A stretch of DNA of 64,000 nt from Janibacter sp. A1S7 (GTDB taxonomy: Bacteria; Actinomycetota; Actinomycetes; Actinomycetales; Dermatophilaceae), in the NCBI RefSeq assembly GCF_037198315.1, contig NZ_CP144913.1, positions 1,178,001 to 1,242,000 of the forward strand, written 5' to 3'. Positions 47,301 through 56,128 of this stretch are shown piece after piece. Numbering within the stretch: the first letter of the stretch is position 1; every line of letters begins with the position of its first letter. The notes under the pieces are model-generated. The model searched no databases and was not told the DNA's origin. It saw only the letters and a list, made by a program, of their open reading frames with translations. The position numbers and the translations under genes are program-made.

Positions 47301-47984
47301 GGCATCGAGGGGATGGGCCTGCGCTCGATCCCCGACGTCGAGTGGGACAAGAAGGCCAAGCTCGCCAACGAGCGCGACATGCTCGGTCTCTACGTCTCCG
47401 ACCACCCGCTCTTCGGCGTCGAGCACGTGCTGCAGCGTGCCGCGGACACCTCCATCGCCACGCTGACGCAGTCCGACAACGGCGTGAAGGAGAACAGCCA
47501 CGTCACCATCGCCGGGCTCGTCACCGGGCTGAGCGTCAAGCGCACCAAGAAGGGCGACCTGTGGGCCATCGCGACCGTCGAGGACCTCGAGGGAGCGATC
47601 GAGTGCCTGTTCTTCCCCAAGACCTACCTGACGGTGCAGACGATGCTCACCCAGGACATCGTCGCCGTCGTGCGCGGCCGGGTGAACGTGCGTGACGACT
47701 CCGTCTCCCTCTACGCCGAGGACCTGAAGATCCCCGAGCTGACCGACGGGCCCCGTGGCCCGGTGGTGCTCACCCTCGACTACGCCCGCGCGACGACCGG
47801 ACGGATCGAGGAGGTCAAGCAGGTGCTTGCGCAGCACCCGGGCAGCACCGACGTGCAGATCAAGCTCGTCCAGCCGGGACGCGCGGTGACGATGGCCGTC
47901 GACGCCAGCTACCGGGTCGAGCCGAGCGAGGCGTTGATCGGAGACCTGAAGGTGGTCCTCGGCGCCCGCGCGGTGACGGCATGA
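44382..47984 (+). CDS. dnaE: DNA polymerase III alpha subunit DnaE (DnaE1 type)
   Basis: A 1200-residue replicative polymerase catalytic subunit, the usual DnaE1 length. It begins with the PHP domain (FVHLHNHTEYSMLDGA, then ATTDHGYLFG), which in actinobacteria carries the proofreading 3'-5' exonuclease. The polymerase palm has the catalytic pair in MPDFDVDFDERRR (Asp424 and Asp426). Later parts are the finger domain, the tandem HhH region and the OB domain (HVTIAGLVTGLSVKRTKKGDLWAIATVED). An in-frame TTG at 44352 would add 10 residues but would lie upstream of the -10-like TAGACT. The next gene has a possible start overlapping this stop. Confidence 0.97.
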   Translation: MSELPRSENFVHLHNHTEYSMLDGAARITDMFSTAQEMGMPAIATTDHGYLFGAHEFWKTAQSYDVKPIIGLEAYVAPGHTSRKDKTRVKWGDERTRKGDDVSGGGAYTHMTLLARNNTGMHNLFRMDSMASLDSVYAKWPRLDRELLSQYGEGLIATTGCPSGEIQTRLRLGQYDKAIEAAGEFRDIFGTEHYFLELMDHGNEIERRVREDLMRLARDLQLPLLATNDLHYVKQEDYIAQDALLCINSGSTLLDPDRFSFEGDGYYLKSPAQMRHLWRELPEACDNTLLVADMCEVSFTEGEGRYMPRFDVPAGEDEHSWFVKEVQTGLSRRFPDGIPEYAQQQADYEVDVIAGKGYPGYFLVVADFINWAKRNGIRVGPGRGSGAGSMCAYSMGITDLDPVPHGLIFERFLNPERQSMPDFDVDFDERRRSEVIQYVTDKYGDERVAMIATYGTIKAKQAVKDAARVMGHPFSVGEQLTKAMPADVMGKGVPLNKMYDPEHERYNEGQEFRDLVESEKHLGEIVETAKGLEGLKRQWGVHAAGVIMSSEPLIDVIPIMRRLQDGQVLTQFDYPTCETLGLVKMDFLGLRNLTILDDALVNIRTNRDEEIDLDALSKDMTDTATYRLLGRGDTLGVFQLDGGGMRTLLRLMQPDNFEDISAALALYRPGPMGVNAHTNFALRKNGRQEVVPLDPQLKGKLQPQMVEALEPILGTTHGLCIYQEQVMEIAQKLAGYTLGNADLLRRAMGKKKKEVLDKEYVPFSEGMKANGYNEDSVAALWGVLVPFSDYAFNKAHTAAYGLVSYWTAYLKANYPAEYMAALLTSVGDDKDKSALYLNECRRMGINVLPPSVNESQGPFAAVGEDIRFGLLAIRNVGRNVVDAIIATREEKGAFTSFEDFLAKCPAIVCNKRTIESLIMAGAFDDLDHPRQGLVMVHEEYVEAFVGVKRQEAVGQDSLWDMFGGDEADDAPGGGIEGMGLRSIPDVEWDKKAKLANERDMLGLYVSDHPLFGVEHVLQRAADTSIATLTQSDNGVKENSHVTIAGLVTGLSVKRTKKGDLWAIATVEDLEGAIECLFFPKTYLTVQTMLTQDIVAVVRGRVNVRDDSVSLYAEDLKIPELTDGPRGPVVLTLDYARATTGRIEEVKQVLAQHPGSTDVQIKLVQPGRAVTMAVDASYRVEPSEALIGDLKVVLGARAVTA

Positions 47985-48016
47985 GCGACCCCACGACCGA
48001 TGAAGGAGGCCGGGCC

Positions 48017-50173
48017 ATGACGCCGGACGAGCAGAGGCACCCCACGCCGCCCACGCCGCCCGTGGCGCCCGTGCGCGAGCACGTGCGCAGTCACCACGGC
48101 GACGAGGTCGTCGACCCCTACGAGTGGTTGCGTGACGGCGAGGACCCGGACGTGCTGGCCCACCTCGAGGCGGAGAACGCCTACGCCGAGGCGTCGACGG
48201 AGCACCTGGCTCCCCTTCGCCGACGGCTCTTCGACGAGATCAAGGAGCGCACCCTCGAGACCGACCTGTCGGTGCCGGTCGCGTCGGGTCAGTGGTGGTA
48301 CTACGCCCGCACGGTCGAGGGTCAGCAGTACGCGATCCACTGTCGCGCGCCGTTGACCGATGCGAGGGCCGTGCCCGAGCTGGATCCGAGTGAGCCGTTG
48401 CCCGGTGAGGTCGTCCTGCTCGACGGCAACGCGCTCGCGGACGGGCACGAGTTCTTCTCCCTCGGCGGTCTCGAGGTCAGCCACGACCACTCCCGCCTCG
48501 CCTACGCCGTCGACGTCACCGGTGACGAGCGTTTCGACGTGCGCGTGGTCGACATCGCCTCCGGAGACCTCCTCGACGAGGCCGTGACCGGTGCCGGGTA
48601 CGGGTTGGCCTTCTCCCGCGAGGGGGACCACCTCTTCCACGTCGGCGTCGACGACGCGTGGCGTCCGCACGAGGTGTGGCGCCACGAGGTCGGCACCGCC
48701 CGCGAGGACGACGTGCTCGTCCACCGCGAGGAGGACGAGCGGTTCTGGATGGGGCTGGGCACCAGCCGCGACGACCGCTGGATCGTGCTCGCCCTCGGAT
48801 CCAAGACGACCTCGGAGATGCACCTCATCGACGCCGCCGACCCGACGGCGCCGGCCCGGTGCGTCGCACCACGGCGGGAGGGCATCGAGTACGACGTCGA
48901 GCCGGCCGCCGACCACCTGCTCATCGTGCACAACGAGCGTCAGCCCGAGGGCGACCTCGCCTGGGCGCCGCTCGACGCGACGAGCCGGGACCAGTGGCAG
49001 CCGCTCCTGCAGCGGGCCGAGGACGAGCGCTTCATCGGCGTCGATGCCTTCGACGACTTCGCCGTGCTGTCCTTGCGGGCCGGTGGCCTGCCGGCGCTTC
49101 GGATCCTGCCCCGGGGGGTGAGGTCCGCCCCCTTCGCCGCCTCCGACTACGGCAGCCCCGTCGACGTCTCCTTCGACGACGAGCTGCACTCCGTGGCCCT
49201 CGGGCCGGTTGCCGAGATGGGCACCGACCGCATCCGGGTGATCCACGAGTCGTGGGTCAGCCCCCGCTCCGTCCTCGACGTCGTCGTGGCGACCGGCGAG
49301 CGGGTCGTCCTCAAGCGCCAGCGTGTCCTCGGCGGCATCGACCCGGCCGACTACGAGCAGCAGCGCACCTGGGCCACGGCGCCGGACGGGACGCAGGTGC
49401 CCGTCTCCCTCGTCATGCGTCGCGGCACTCGGGCCGACGGCACCAACCCCGGCCTGCTCTACGGGTACGGCAGCTACGAGATGAGTTTCGACCCGTACTT
49501 CTCCATCGCGCGTCTGTCGCTGCTCGACCGGGGCGTCGTCTACGCCGTGGCGCACGTGCGCGGCGGCGGCGAGCTCGGCCGGCACTGGTACGACGACGGC
49601 AAGATGCTGGCGAAGAAGAACACCTTCACCGACTTCGTCGCCGCCGCTGAGCACCTCCACGAGAGCGGCTGGGTGGCGCGTGACCGCCTGGCGGCCGAAG
49701 GGGGGTCCGCCGGCGGTCTCCTCGTCGGCGCCGCGACCAACGTGGCACCCGACCGCTTCGCGGCGGTTCTGGCGGCGGTGCCCTTCGTCGACACCCTGAC
49801 CACGATCCTGCGCCCTGACCTGCCGCTGACGGTGCAGGAGTGGGAGGAGTGGGGCGACCCGCTGCACGACCCCGAGGTCTATGCCTACATGCGCAGCTAC
49901 ACGCCGTACGAGAACGTCGCGGCCGTGCCCTACCCGGCGATCCTCGCCACGACGTCGCTGCACGACACCCGCGTGTACTTCACCGAGCCGGCGAAGTGGA
50001 CCGCCCGACTGCGGGCGGTGACCGATCACGACGCGGACCGGCCGATCCTGCTGCGCACCGAGATGAGCGCCGGGCACGGTGGCCGCTCCGGCCGGTACGA
50101 CGCGTGGGAGCAGACCGCGTGGGAGTGGGCCTGGCTGCTCGACCGACTCGGGGCCGTCGACCCGGTGGACTGA
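48017..50173 (+). CDS. S9 family prolyl oligopeptidase / oligopeptidase B (PtrB-like)
   Basis: A 718-residue serine peptidase: an N-terminal seven-blade propeller that limits access to short peptides, then an alpha/beta-hydrolase domain. The triad reads Ser564 (GGSAGG), Asp650 (SLHDTRV) and His687 (SAGHGGRSG). Length and the EYDVEPAADHLLIVHN-type propeller blades fit oligopeptidase B, which cleaves after Arg/Lys in peptides. No signal peptide is seen, so it is probably cytoplasmic. ATG 48017 is chosen because AAGGAGG (48003-48009) is 7 nt upstream; ATG 47981 overlapping dnaE is the alternative. Confidence 0.88.
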   Translation: MTPDEQRHPTPPTPPVAPVREHVRSHHGDEVVDPYEWLRDGEDPDVLAHLEAENAYAEASTEHLAPLRRRLFDEIKERTLETDLSVPVASGQWWYYARTVEGQQYAIHCRAPLTDARAVPELDPSEPLPGEVVLLDGNALADGHEFFSLGGLEVSHDHSRLAYAVDVTGDERFDVRVVDIASGDLLDEAVTGAGYGLAFSREGDHLFHVGVDDAWRPHEVWRHEVGTAREDDVLVHREEDERFWMGLGTSRDDRWIVLALGSKTTSEMHLIDAADPTAPARCVAPRREGIEYDVEPAADHLLIVHNERQPEGDLAWAPLDATSRDQWQPLLQRAEDERFIGVDAFDDFAVLSLRAGGLPALRILPRGVRSAPFAASDYGSPVDVSFDDELHSVALGPVAEMGTDRIRVIHESWVSPRSVLDVVVATGERVVLKRQRVLGGIDPADYEQQRTWATAPDGTQVPVSLVMRRGTRADGTNPGLLYGYGSYEMSFDPYFSIARLSLLDRGVVYAVAHVRGGGELGRHWYDDGKMLAKKNTFTDFVAAAEHLHESGWVARDRLAAEGGSAGGLLVGAATNVAPDRFAAVLAAVPFVDTLTTILRPDLPLTVQEWEEWGDPLHDPEVYAYMRSYTPYENVAAVPYPAILATTSLHDTRVYFTEPAKWTARLRAVTDHDADRPILLRTEMSAGHGGRSGRYDAWEQTAWEWAWLLDRLGAVDPVD

Positions 50174-50206
50174 GCGCGATCGGTCGAGTTCGCGTGGGCC
50201 CGTCCG

Positions 50207-51082
50207 TCAGGTCGACGTGCGGGTCGGTTGGTCCGTCCACGGCAGCGATGACGGCAGGTCGTGGGGCACGGTTCCCGGGAAGTTCGGTGGGCGCTTGTCG
50301 AGGAAGGAGCGCACTCCCTCGATGGCGTCGGGGTTGGTGGGGAGGTCGCGGATGAGTTGCGAGTCGACCTCGTGGGCGGGGAAGGGAGAGGGCTCGCCGG
50401 CCAGTCGGGCGAGCATCTGTCGGGTGACGGCCACCGACACGGGTGCGGTGGTGTCGCGGATGTCGTGGGCCAGTGCCCGGGCTGCCCGGTGCACGTCGTG
50501 CGGTGCGTGGACGGATGTGAGCAGGCCGGATGCGAGGGCTTCGTCGGCGTCGAAGATCCGGCCGCTGATCATCCAGTCGCTGGCTCTGGTCATCCCGACC
50601 AGGCGTGGGAGGTACCAGGCGGATGCGCCCTCGGGGTAGATGCCCCGGCGGGTGAAGACGAGGCCGAAGCGTGAGTCGGTCGCGGCCAGGCGGAAGTCGC
50701 AGGAGAGGGTGATCGTCAGGCCTCCTCCCACGGCGGCGCCGTGGATGGCAGCGATGACGGGGGTGTTCATCAGGTGGATGGTCCGCGAGCAGCGTCCAGC
50801 GGGTTCCTGCCAGTGGTCCTGACCGGAGGTCTCGTCCCCTGCGCTGACGTCGAAGCCGCCCCCGCTCAGGTCGGCGCCGACGCAGAAGTCGGTGCCTGCG
50901 CCGGTGAGGATGACCACGCGCACGTCCTCGTCGCGATCGGCTCGCTGCAGCGCGTCCTCGAGCTCGTCGGACATGCGCAGGGTGTACCCGTTGCGCGCCT
51001 GCGGACGGTCCAGCCGGATCGTCGCGATCCGCTCCTCGACCTCGTAGGTGATGTCGCCGTAGTCACTGATGTCCATGCTCAC
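50207..51082 (-). CDS. Enoyl-CoA hydratase/isomerase family protein (last gene of catabolic operon)
   Basis: A 291-residue crotonase-fold protein. The oxyanion-hole segments are FCVGADLSGG and HGAAVGGGLTITLSCDFRLAA; a Glu is present in RRGIYPEGASAWYLPRLVG, in the catalytic region. It would hydrate or isomerise an enoyl-CoA. It is longer than LiuC-type hydratases, with a 30-residue extension (KRPPNFPGTVPHDLP). The start overlaps the tetR end; GTG 51082 or ATG 51076 are both possible after GGGAG. Last gene of the minus-strand operon. Confidence 0.85.
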   Translation of the reverse strand: MSMDISDYGDITYEVEERIATIRLDRPQARNGYTLRMSDELEDALQRADRDEDVRVVILTGAGTDFCVGADLSGGGFDVSAGDETSGQDHWQEPAGRCSRTIHLMNTPVIAAIHGAAVGGGLTITLSCDFRLAATDSRFGLVFTRRGIYPEGASAWYLPRLVGMTRASDWMISGRIFDADEALASGLLTSVHAPHDVHRAARALAHDIRDTTAPVSVAVTRQMLARLAGEPSPFPAHEVDSQLIRDLPTNPDAIEGVRSFLDKRPPNFPGTVPHDLPSSLPWTDQPTRTST

Positions 51083-51689
51083 TCATCTCCCGGTCGCCCG
51101 GATCGAGCTCGGCGGCCAGCATCTGCGACCAGGTGCGCACGATGCGGCGGCGGCGTTTGGAGTCGTCGGATAGCAGGTCCGCCAGTGCCAGACCACGGGC
51201 CAGGTCCAGCGTGGTCTGGATGAGCGTCCGCGCGTGAGGGTCGTGGTCATCGACCCCGAGGTGCTCCACGGCGGCCGCGTGCACCGACCGCGCGAAGCGA
51301 CGCTCGAGCGGCTGGATGATCTGCAGCATGTGCGGGTCCGATGCCGCCGCGACCCATGCCTGCAGAGCCGCCCTGAAGAGGTCGCCCATGTAGAGCTCGA
51401 CCAGTGTCGCCACCACGGCGTGCACGCGCTCGGCACCGGTCAACTGGGGCGGCGTCATGGCCTCGACCATCAGCCGCCGTTCGTCGAACATGTGCTCCAG
51501 CGCGGCGACGACCAGTTCCTCACGCGTCGGGAAGTGGTGCTGCAGGGCGCCGCGACTGATGCCGGCGTCGGCGGCGATGACCGAGACGGTCGCTGCGGAC
51601 CACCCGCGGGTGGCCACGCAGTGCACGGTCGACTCGAGCAGGCGCTGGCGGGTGGCCCGGCTGCGGTCCTGCTTCGGCTCGAGGCTCAC
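51063..51689 (-). CDS. TetR/AcrR family transcriptional regulator
   Basis: A 208-residue TetR regulator. The DNA-binding domain covers about residues 10-60 (TRQRLLESTVHCVATRGWSAATVSVIAADAGISRGALQHHFPTREEL, with TREEL in the usual helix 4 place). The ligand domain follows. It is encoded inside the operon between two hydratase genes, overlapping both, and probably senses an acyl-CoA and represses both divergent operons through the 34-bp palindrome at 59820-59853. AtuR and LiuR-type regulators of similar clusters are the functional analogy, not a proven orthology. Confidence 0.9.
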   Translation of the reverse strand: MSLEPKQDRSRATRQRLLESTVHCVATRGWSAATVSVIAADAGISRGALQHHFPTREELVVAALEHMFDERRLMVEAMTPPQLTGAERVHAVVATLVELYMGDLFRAALQAWVAAASDPHMLQIIQPLERRFARSVHAAAVEHLGVDDHDPHARTLIQTTLDLARGLALADLLSDDSKRRRRIVRTWSQMLAAELDPGDREMSEHGHQ

Positions 51690-52468
51690 GCCGACCAGCG
51701 GGGTGCGCGTCGCTGAAGGAAGGCGGTCATGCCCTCCTTGGCCTCCTCGCTGGAGAACAGGCGCGAGGACTGCGCGGCCACCCGATCACGGTGCTCGTCC
51801 AGGTGGGCGAGCAGCTCGTGGTTGACGAGCGCCTTGCTCTCGCGCAGGCCCTGCGGCGAGCACTTCGCGAGGTCGCCGGTGAGCGTGTCCAGGGCCGCGG
51901 TCAGGTCCTGCGCAGACTCGGTGACCATGCCGATGCGGGCCGCTTCGGCAGCGTCGAACTTCTCGCCGGTGAGGAACACCCGCGAGGCCGCCCGCGGGTC
52001 GATCCGCGGAAGGACGGTCAGTGAGATGACCGAAGCGGCCAGGCCGAGGCGCGACTCGGTCAGGGCGAAGGTCGCGGACGGTCCGGCGAGCACGATGTCG
52101 CAGGCGGCGACCAGGCCCATGCCGCCGGCGCGCACGTGCCCGTCGACGACTCCGACGACCGGCTTGGGCAGCGTGACGATGAGCCGGAGCAGGTCGACGA
52201 GCTCGTCCGCGCGAGCGCGGGCCGGGTCGTCCTCGGGGGCCGCGGACGCCTCGGACAGGTCCGCGCCCGCGCAGAAGGTGCCGCCGGTGTGGGTGAGCAC
52301 GACCGCGCGCACGGCCCCGTCGGCCGCCGCGGCCTCGAGCGCTTCGCGCAGCTGCCCCACGAGCAGGCCGGACAGCGCGTTGCGGTTGTGCGGAGAGTCC
52401 AGCGCCACCGTCGTGACACTGCCCGTTGTGGTCACGCTCACGCGTCGCTGCGTCTCCTGGGTGCTCAT
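51686..52468 (-). CDS. Enoyl-CoA hydratase, methylglutaconyl-CoA hydratase (LiuC/AtuE)-like
   Basis: A 260-residue crotonase-fold protein. FCAGADLSEA and VRAGGMGLVAACDIVLA form the oxyanion hole. ALTESRLGLAASVISLTVLPRI and the following RVFLTGEKFDAAEA resemble methylglutaconyl-CoA hydratases, where RLGLAPA-IS is typical and the second catalytic Glu of classical hydratases is replaced. Immediately downstream of the carboxylase, it would hydrate the carboxylated enoyl-CoA. It overlaps the carboxylase alpha gene and tetR by 4 bp each. Confidence 0.85.
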   Translation of the reverse strand: MSTQETQRRVSVTTTGSVTTVALDSPHNRNALSGLLVGQLREALEAAAADGAVRAVVLTHTGGTFCAGADLSEASAAPEDDPARARADELVDLLRLIVTLPKPVVGVVDGHVRAGGMGLVAACDIVLAGPSATFALTESRLGLAASVISLTVLPRIDPRAASRVFLTGEKFDAAEAARIGMVTESAQDLTAALDTLTGDLAKCSPQGLRESKALVNHELLAHLDEHRDRVAAQSSRLFSSEEAKEGMTAFLQRRAPRWSA

Positions 52469-54522
52469 GCCTCGTCCTGCCCTTCGCTGTCGTCCTCGAC
52501 CACGGCCAGCGTGGCGCCCTGCTCGACCTGCTGACCCGTCGAGACCGAGATCTCGACGACCGTGCCGGAGGCCGGGGCAGCCACCTCGTGCTCCATCTTC
52601 ATCGCCTCAAGGTAGAGCAGCGGCTGGCCCACCGTCACCTCGTCGCCGACCTCCACGGCGATGCCGATGATCGATCCCGGCATCGGCGCGACGAGCGTGC
52701 CGGCCGGCTTCTGCGCGGCCGGGTCGACGAAGCGCGGCAGCACCCGCAGCGTCAGGGAGCCCATGGGTGAGTCGACCGCGACCTGCGTGCCGGACCCGTC
52801 GGCGTCGTCGATCGTGGCGACGTCGAAGCGCCGGCGCACCCCGTCGAGGTCGATGACGACGGACCCTGCGGTGGCCTCGACGAGTTCGATGCTCGTCACG
52901 TCCGCCGGGAGTGTCTCCACCTCGAGCCCCTCGTGGCCGATGCGGTACCCGACGTGGATCTCCCGGTCGCCGTGACCGAAGCCGCGGCGTTGGAAGATGC
53001 TCGGCACATTGCGGAACCCACCACTGACGGTCCCGAGCACCGTGCGCTCGGTACGCTGCCGTGCGCCGTCGGCGATCGAGGCCACGAGCGCGGCCAGGTC
53101 GGGGGCGAGAGCAGCGTCAGCGGTCAGCGAGGTGGGGTCGTGCCGGTCGTAGAAGCTCGTGTCCGCGGTACCGGCAAGCATCTCCGGGTGGAGCAGACTC
53201 GCCACGAGCAGGTCCCGATTGGTCGCCAGACCGTGCACCCGGCCGCGTCGCAGCGCGGAGGCGAGCTCACGAGCTGCCTCGGCGCGGGTCGGGGCGAAGG
53301 AGATCACCTTGGCGATCATGGCGTCGTAGTGGGTGCCGATGACCGAGCCGACCTCGACGCCGGAATCCAGGCGCAGACCGTGGTGCGCCGGGATCGCGAA
53401 GTGCGAGGTCACCCCCGGCAGGTCGAGCGCGGCGACGGTCCCCGTCTGCGGGCGCCAGTCGTCGCCCGGATCCTCGGCGTAGAGCCGGGCCTCCATCGAC
53501 CACCCCCGGGGGCTCGGCTCGTCCCCGATGAGCTGCCGGCCCTCGGCGACCTCGATCTGCAGACCGACCAGGTCGGTGCCGGTGACGCACTCGGTGACCG
53601 GGTGCTCCACCTGCAGTCGGGTGTTCATCTCGAGGAAGAAGAAGGACCCGTCCGGCATGGCGAGGAACTCGACGGTGCCGGCTCCGCGGTAGCCGACGGC
53701 AGCAGCAGCGTTGCGTCCGGCGTCGAGCAGCGCGGTGCGCATCTGCTCACCGACCCGGTCGACGAGCGGCGAGGGCGCCTCTTCGATGACCTTCTGGTGG
53801 CGTCGCTGCAGAGAGCACTCGCGCTCACCGAGGGCCCACACGGTGCCGTGGGCATCCGCCATGATCTGGACCTCGACGTGGTGACCGGACTCGAGGTATC
53901 GCTCGACGAAGACGGTCGGGTCGCCGAAGGCGGACGCGGCCTCACGGGAGGCGGAGGCGACGGCGTCGTCGATCTCGGCCAGGCTGCGCACGATGCGCAT
54001 CCCCCGGCCGCCGCCTCCCGAGGAGGCCTTGACGAGCACCGGGAGGTGCTCCTGCGCGACCTCGGCCGGGTCGAGGCGGTTGAGCACCGGGACGCCGGCA
54101 TCGGCCATCCGCTGCTTGGACTCGACCTTGCTGCCCATGATCCGGATGGCCTGCGGGTCGGGTCCGATCCAGGTCAGGCCGGCCGAGAGGACCTGCTCGG
54201 CGAAGTCGGCGTTCTCGGACAGGAAGCCGTAGCCGGGGTGGATCGCGTCCGCCCCGGCCCGCTGGGCGGCCTCGATGATCAGGTCGCCGCGCAGGTAGGT
54301 CTCGCCCGGAGCGTTGCCGGGCAGGTGCACGGCGGCATCCGCGTCGGTGACGTGGGGACTGCCGGCGTCGGCGTCGGAGAAGACCGCCACGGTGGTGATG
54401 CCGCGCCGACGGCAGGCCGCGAAGACGCGTCGGGCGATCTCGCCGCGGTTGGCGACCAGGACTGTGGAGATCGCGCCGCTGGTGGTGGGGGTGGTGCCGG
54501 AAGGTTCAGGCTGAGTGGTCAT
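52465..54522 (-). CDS. Acyl-CoA carboxylase alpha subunit (biotin carboxylase + BCCP), MCC/GCC type
   Basis: A 685-residue fused subunit. The biotin carboxylase part starts at VLVANRGEIARRVFAACRRRG, has the ATP-grasp loop KASSGGGGRGMR, RECSLQRRHQKVIEEAP and EMNTRLQVEHPVTE. A linking BT-like domain follows, then the biotinyl domain with Lys642 in EAMKMEHEV. It carboxylates biotin with bicarbonate and ATP for the beta subunit. Domain layout fits methylcrotonyl- or geranyl-CoA carboxylase alpha. The ATG is preceded by GAGG and lies 7 bp after the beta-subunit stop. Confidence 0.92.
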   Translation of the reverse strand: MTTQPEPSGTTPTTSGAISTVLVANRGEIARRVFAACRRRGITTVAVFSDADAGSPHVTDADAAVHLPGNAPGETYLRGDLIIEAAQRAGADAIHPGYGFLSENADFAEQVLSAGLTWIGPDPQAIRIMGSKVESKQRMADAGVPVLNRLDPAEVAQEHLPVLVKASSGGGGRGMRIVRSLAEIDDAVASASREAASAFGDPTVFVERYLESGHHVEVQIMADAHGTVWALGERECSLQRRHQKVIEEAPSPLVDRVGEQMRTALLDAGRNAAAAVGYRGAGTVEFLAMPDGSFFFLEMNTRLQVEHPVTECVTGTDLVGLQIEVAEGRQLIGDEPSPRGWSMEARLYAEDPGDDWRPQTGTVAALDLPGVTSHFAIPAHHGLRLDSGVEVGSVIGTHYDAMIAKVISFAPTRAEAARELASALRRGRVHGLATNRDLLVASLLHPEMLAGTADTSFYDRHDPTSLTADAALAPDLAALVASIADGARQRTERTVLGTVSGGFRNVPSIFQRRGFGHGDREIHVGYRIGHEGLEVETLPADVTSIELVEATAGSVVIDLDGVRRRFDVATIDDADGSGTQVAVDSPMGSLTLRVLPRFVDPAAQKPAGTLVAPMPGSIIGIAVEVGDEVTVGQPLLYLEAMKMEHEVAAPASGTVVEISVSTGQQVEQGATLAVVEDDSEGQDEA

Positions 54523-54529
54523 CAATTCC

Positions 54530-56128
54530 TCACATCCGGAAGACGCCGAAGGACGAGGTGCCCTCGACCGGTGCGGTGTGGACGGCGGACAGGGCGATGC
54601 CGAGGACGTCACGGGTGTCCCGGGGGTCGATGATGCCGTCGTCGTAGACCAGACCGGACAGGACCATGGGCATGGCCTCGGCGGCGATCTGCGCCTCGAC
54701 GGCGGTGTGCATCGCCTGGGCGCCCTCCTCGTCGAAGGGCTTGCCCTGCGCCAGGGCGGATGCGCGCGAGACGTTCGTGACGACATCGGCCAGCTGGGTG
54801 GCACCCATGACCGACGAGCGGGCCGAGGGCCAGGTGAAGACGAACCTGGGGTCGTAGGCCCGTCCGCACATCCCGTAGTGCCCGGCGCCGTAGGAGTTGC
54901 CCAGCAGCAGCGAGATGTGCGGCACGGTCGAGTTGGACACGGCGTTGATCATCATCGAGCCGTGCTTGATGATCCCGCCCTGCTCGTACTCCTTGCCGAC
55001 CATGTACCCGGTGGTGTTGTGCAGGAAGAGCAGCGGGGTGTTCGAGCGGTTGGCCAGCTGGATGAACTGCGTCGCCTTCTGCGACTCCTCGCTGAAGAGC
55101 ACGCCCCGGGCGTTGGCGAGGATGCCGACGGGGAAACCGTGCAGCTGGGCCCAGCCGGTGACGAGCGAGGAGCCGTAGAGCGGCTTGAACTCGTCGAAGT
55201 CGCTGTCGTCGACGATCCGGGCGATGACCTCACGGGGGTCGAAGGGGGACTTCAGGTCCGGCGGCACGATCGACAGCAGCTCCTGCGCCGGGTAGCGCGG
55301 CGGCCTGGGCGTACTCGTCGCCGGACCGGAGGCCTTGCGGTGGTTCAGTCGCGCGACGATGTTGCGTCCGATGCGGATGGCGTCCTGCTCGTCGAGCGCG
55401 TAGTGGTCGGCCAGCCCGGAGACGCGGGCATGCATGTCCGCACCGCCGAGGGACTCGTCGTCCGACTCCTCGCCGGTGGCCGCCTTGACCAGCGGCGGGC
55501 CGGCCAGGAAGACCTTGGACTGCTCCTGGATCATCACGACGTGGTCGCTCATGCCCGGCAGGTAGGCGCCACCGGCCGTCGAGTTGCCGAAGACGAGGGC
55601 GATGGTCGGGATGCCGGCCTGGGACAGGCGGGTGAGGTTGCGGAAGGTCGCCCCGCCGGGGATGAAGATCTCCTTCTGGGTCGGCAGGTCCGCGCCGCCG
55701 GACTCCACGAGGGAGATCACCGGCAGCCGGTTGGCCAGCGCGACCTCGTGCATCCGCAGGGTCTTCTTCAGTGACGGCGGATTGCTCGTCCCTCCCTTGA
55801 CGGTGGGGTCGTTGGCCAGCAGGAGGCACTCGACGCCGCTGACGAGGCCGATGCCGGCGACCACCGAACCGCCGACCGGGAAGTCCGACCCGTACCCGGC
55901 CAGCGGCGCCAGCTCCAGGAAGGGGGAGTCCAGGTCCAGGAGCAGCTCGATGCGCTCGCGGGCGGTCAGCTTGCCGCGCGCGTGGTGGCGGGCGGTGTAC
56001 TTCTCCCCGCCGCCGGCCACGGCCCTGGCGACCTCCACCCCGATGTCGGCGAGGGAGGCCTGCATGGCCTCGGCCGCCTCCTGTGCCTGCGGGCTGGTGG
56101 GGTCGAGGGTGCTGCTGAGGATCGTCAT
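54530..56128 (-). CDS. Acyl-CoA carboxylase beta subunit (carboxyltransferase), MCC/GCC type
   Basis: A 532-residue carboxyltransferase. GYGSDFPVGGSVVAGIG, NDPTVKGGTSNPPSLKKTLR, LVESGGADLPTQ and GNSTAGGAYLPGMSDH fit the methylcrotonyl/geranyl-CoA group, and so do FLHNTTGYMVGKEYEQGGIIKHG and the C-terminal GVFRM. It transfers the carboxyl from biotin to the gamma carbon of a beta-methyl enoyl-CoA. It overlaps the acyl-CoA dehydrogenase gene by 4 bp. The choice between a 5-carbon and a terpenoid substrate cannot be made by eye. Confidence 0.92.
   Translation of the reverse strand: MTILSSTLDPTSPQAQEAAEAMQASLADIGVEVARAVAGGGEKYTARHHARGKLTARERIELLLDLDSPFLELAPLAGYGSDFPVGGSVVAGIGLVSGVECLLLANDPTVKGGTSNPPSLKKTLRMHEVALANRLPVISLVESGGADLPTQKEIFIPGGATFRNLTRLSQAGIPTIALVFGNSTAGGAYLPGMSDHVVMIQEQSKVFLAGPPLVKAATGEESDDESLGGADMHARVSGLADHYALDEQDAIRIGRNIVARLNHRKASGPATSTPRPPRYPAQELLSIVPPDLKSPFDPREVIARIVDDSDFDEFKPLYGSSLVTGWAQLHGFPVGILANARGVLFSEESQKATQFIQLANRSNTPLLFLHNTTGYMVGKEYEQGGIIKHGSMMINAVSNSTVPHISLLLGNSYGAGHYGMCGRAYDPRFVFTWPSARSSVMGATQLADVVTNVSRASALAQGKPFDEEGAQAMHTAVEAQIAAEAMPMVLSGLVYDDGIIDPRDTRDVLGIALSAVHTAPVEGTSSFGVFRM

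Noticed and set aside
45189..47837. Open antisense frame of 882 codons opposite dnaE
   Set aside because: It mirrors dnaE codons, has Val/Leu/Asp/Glu-rich composition typical of shadow frames, and shows no ribosome site or domain.
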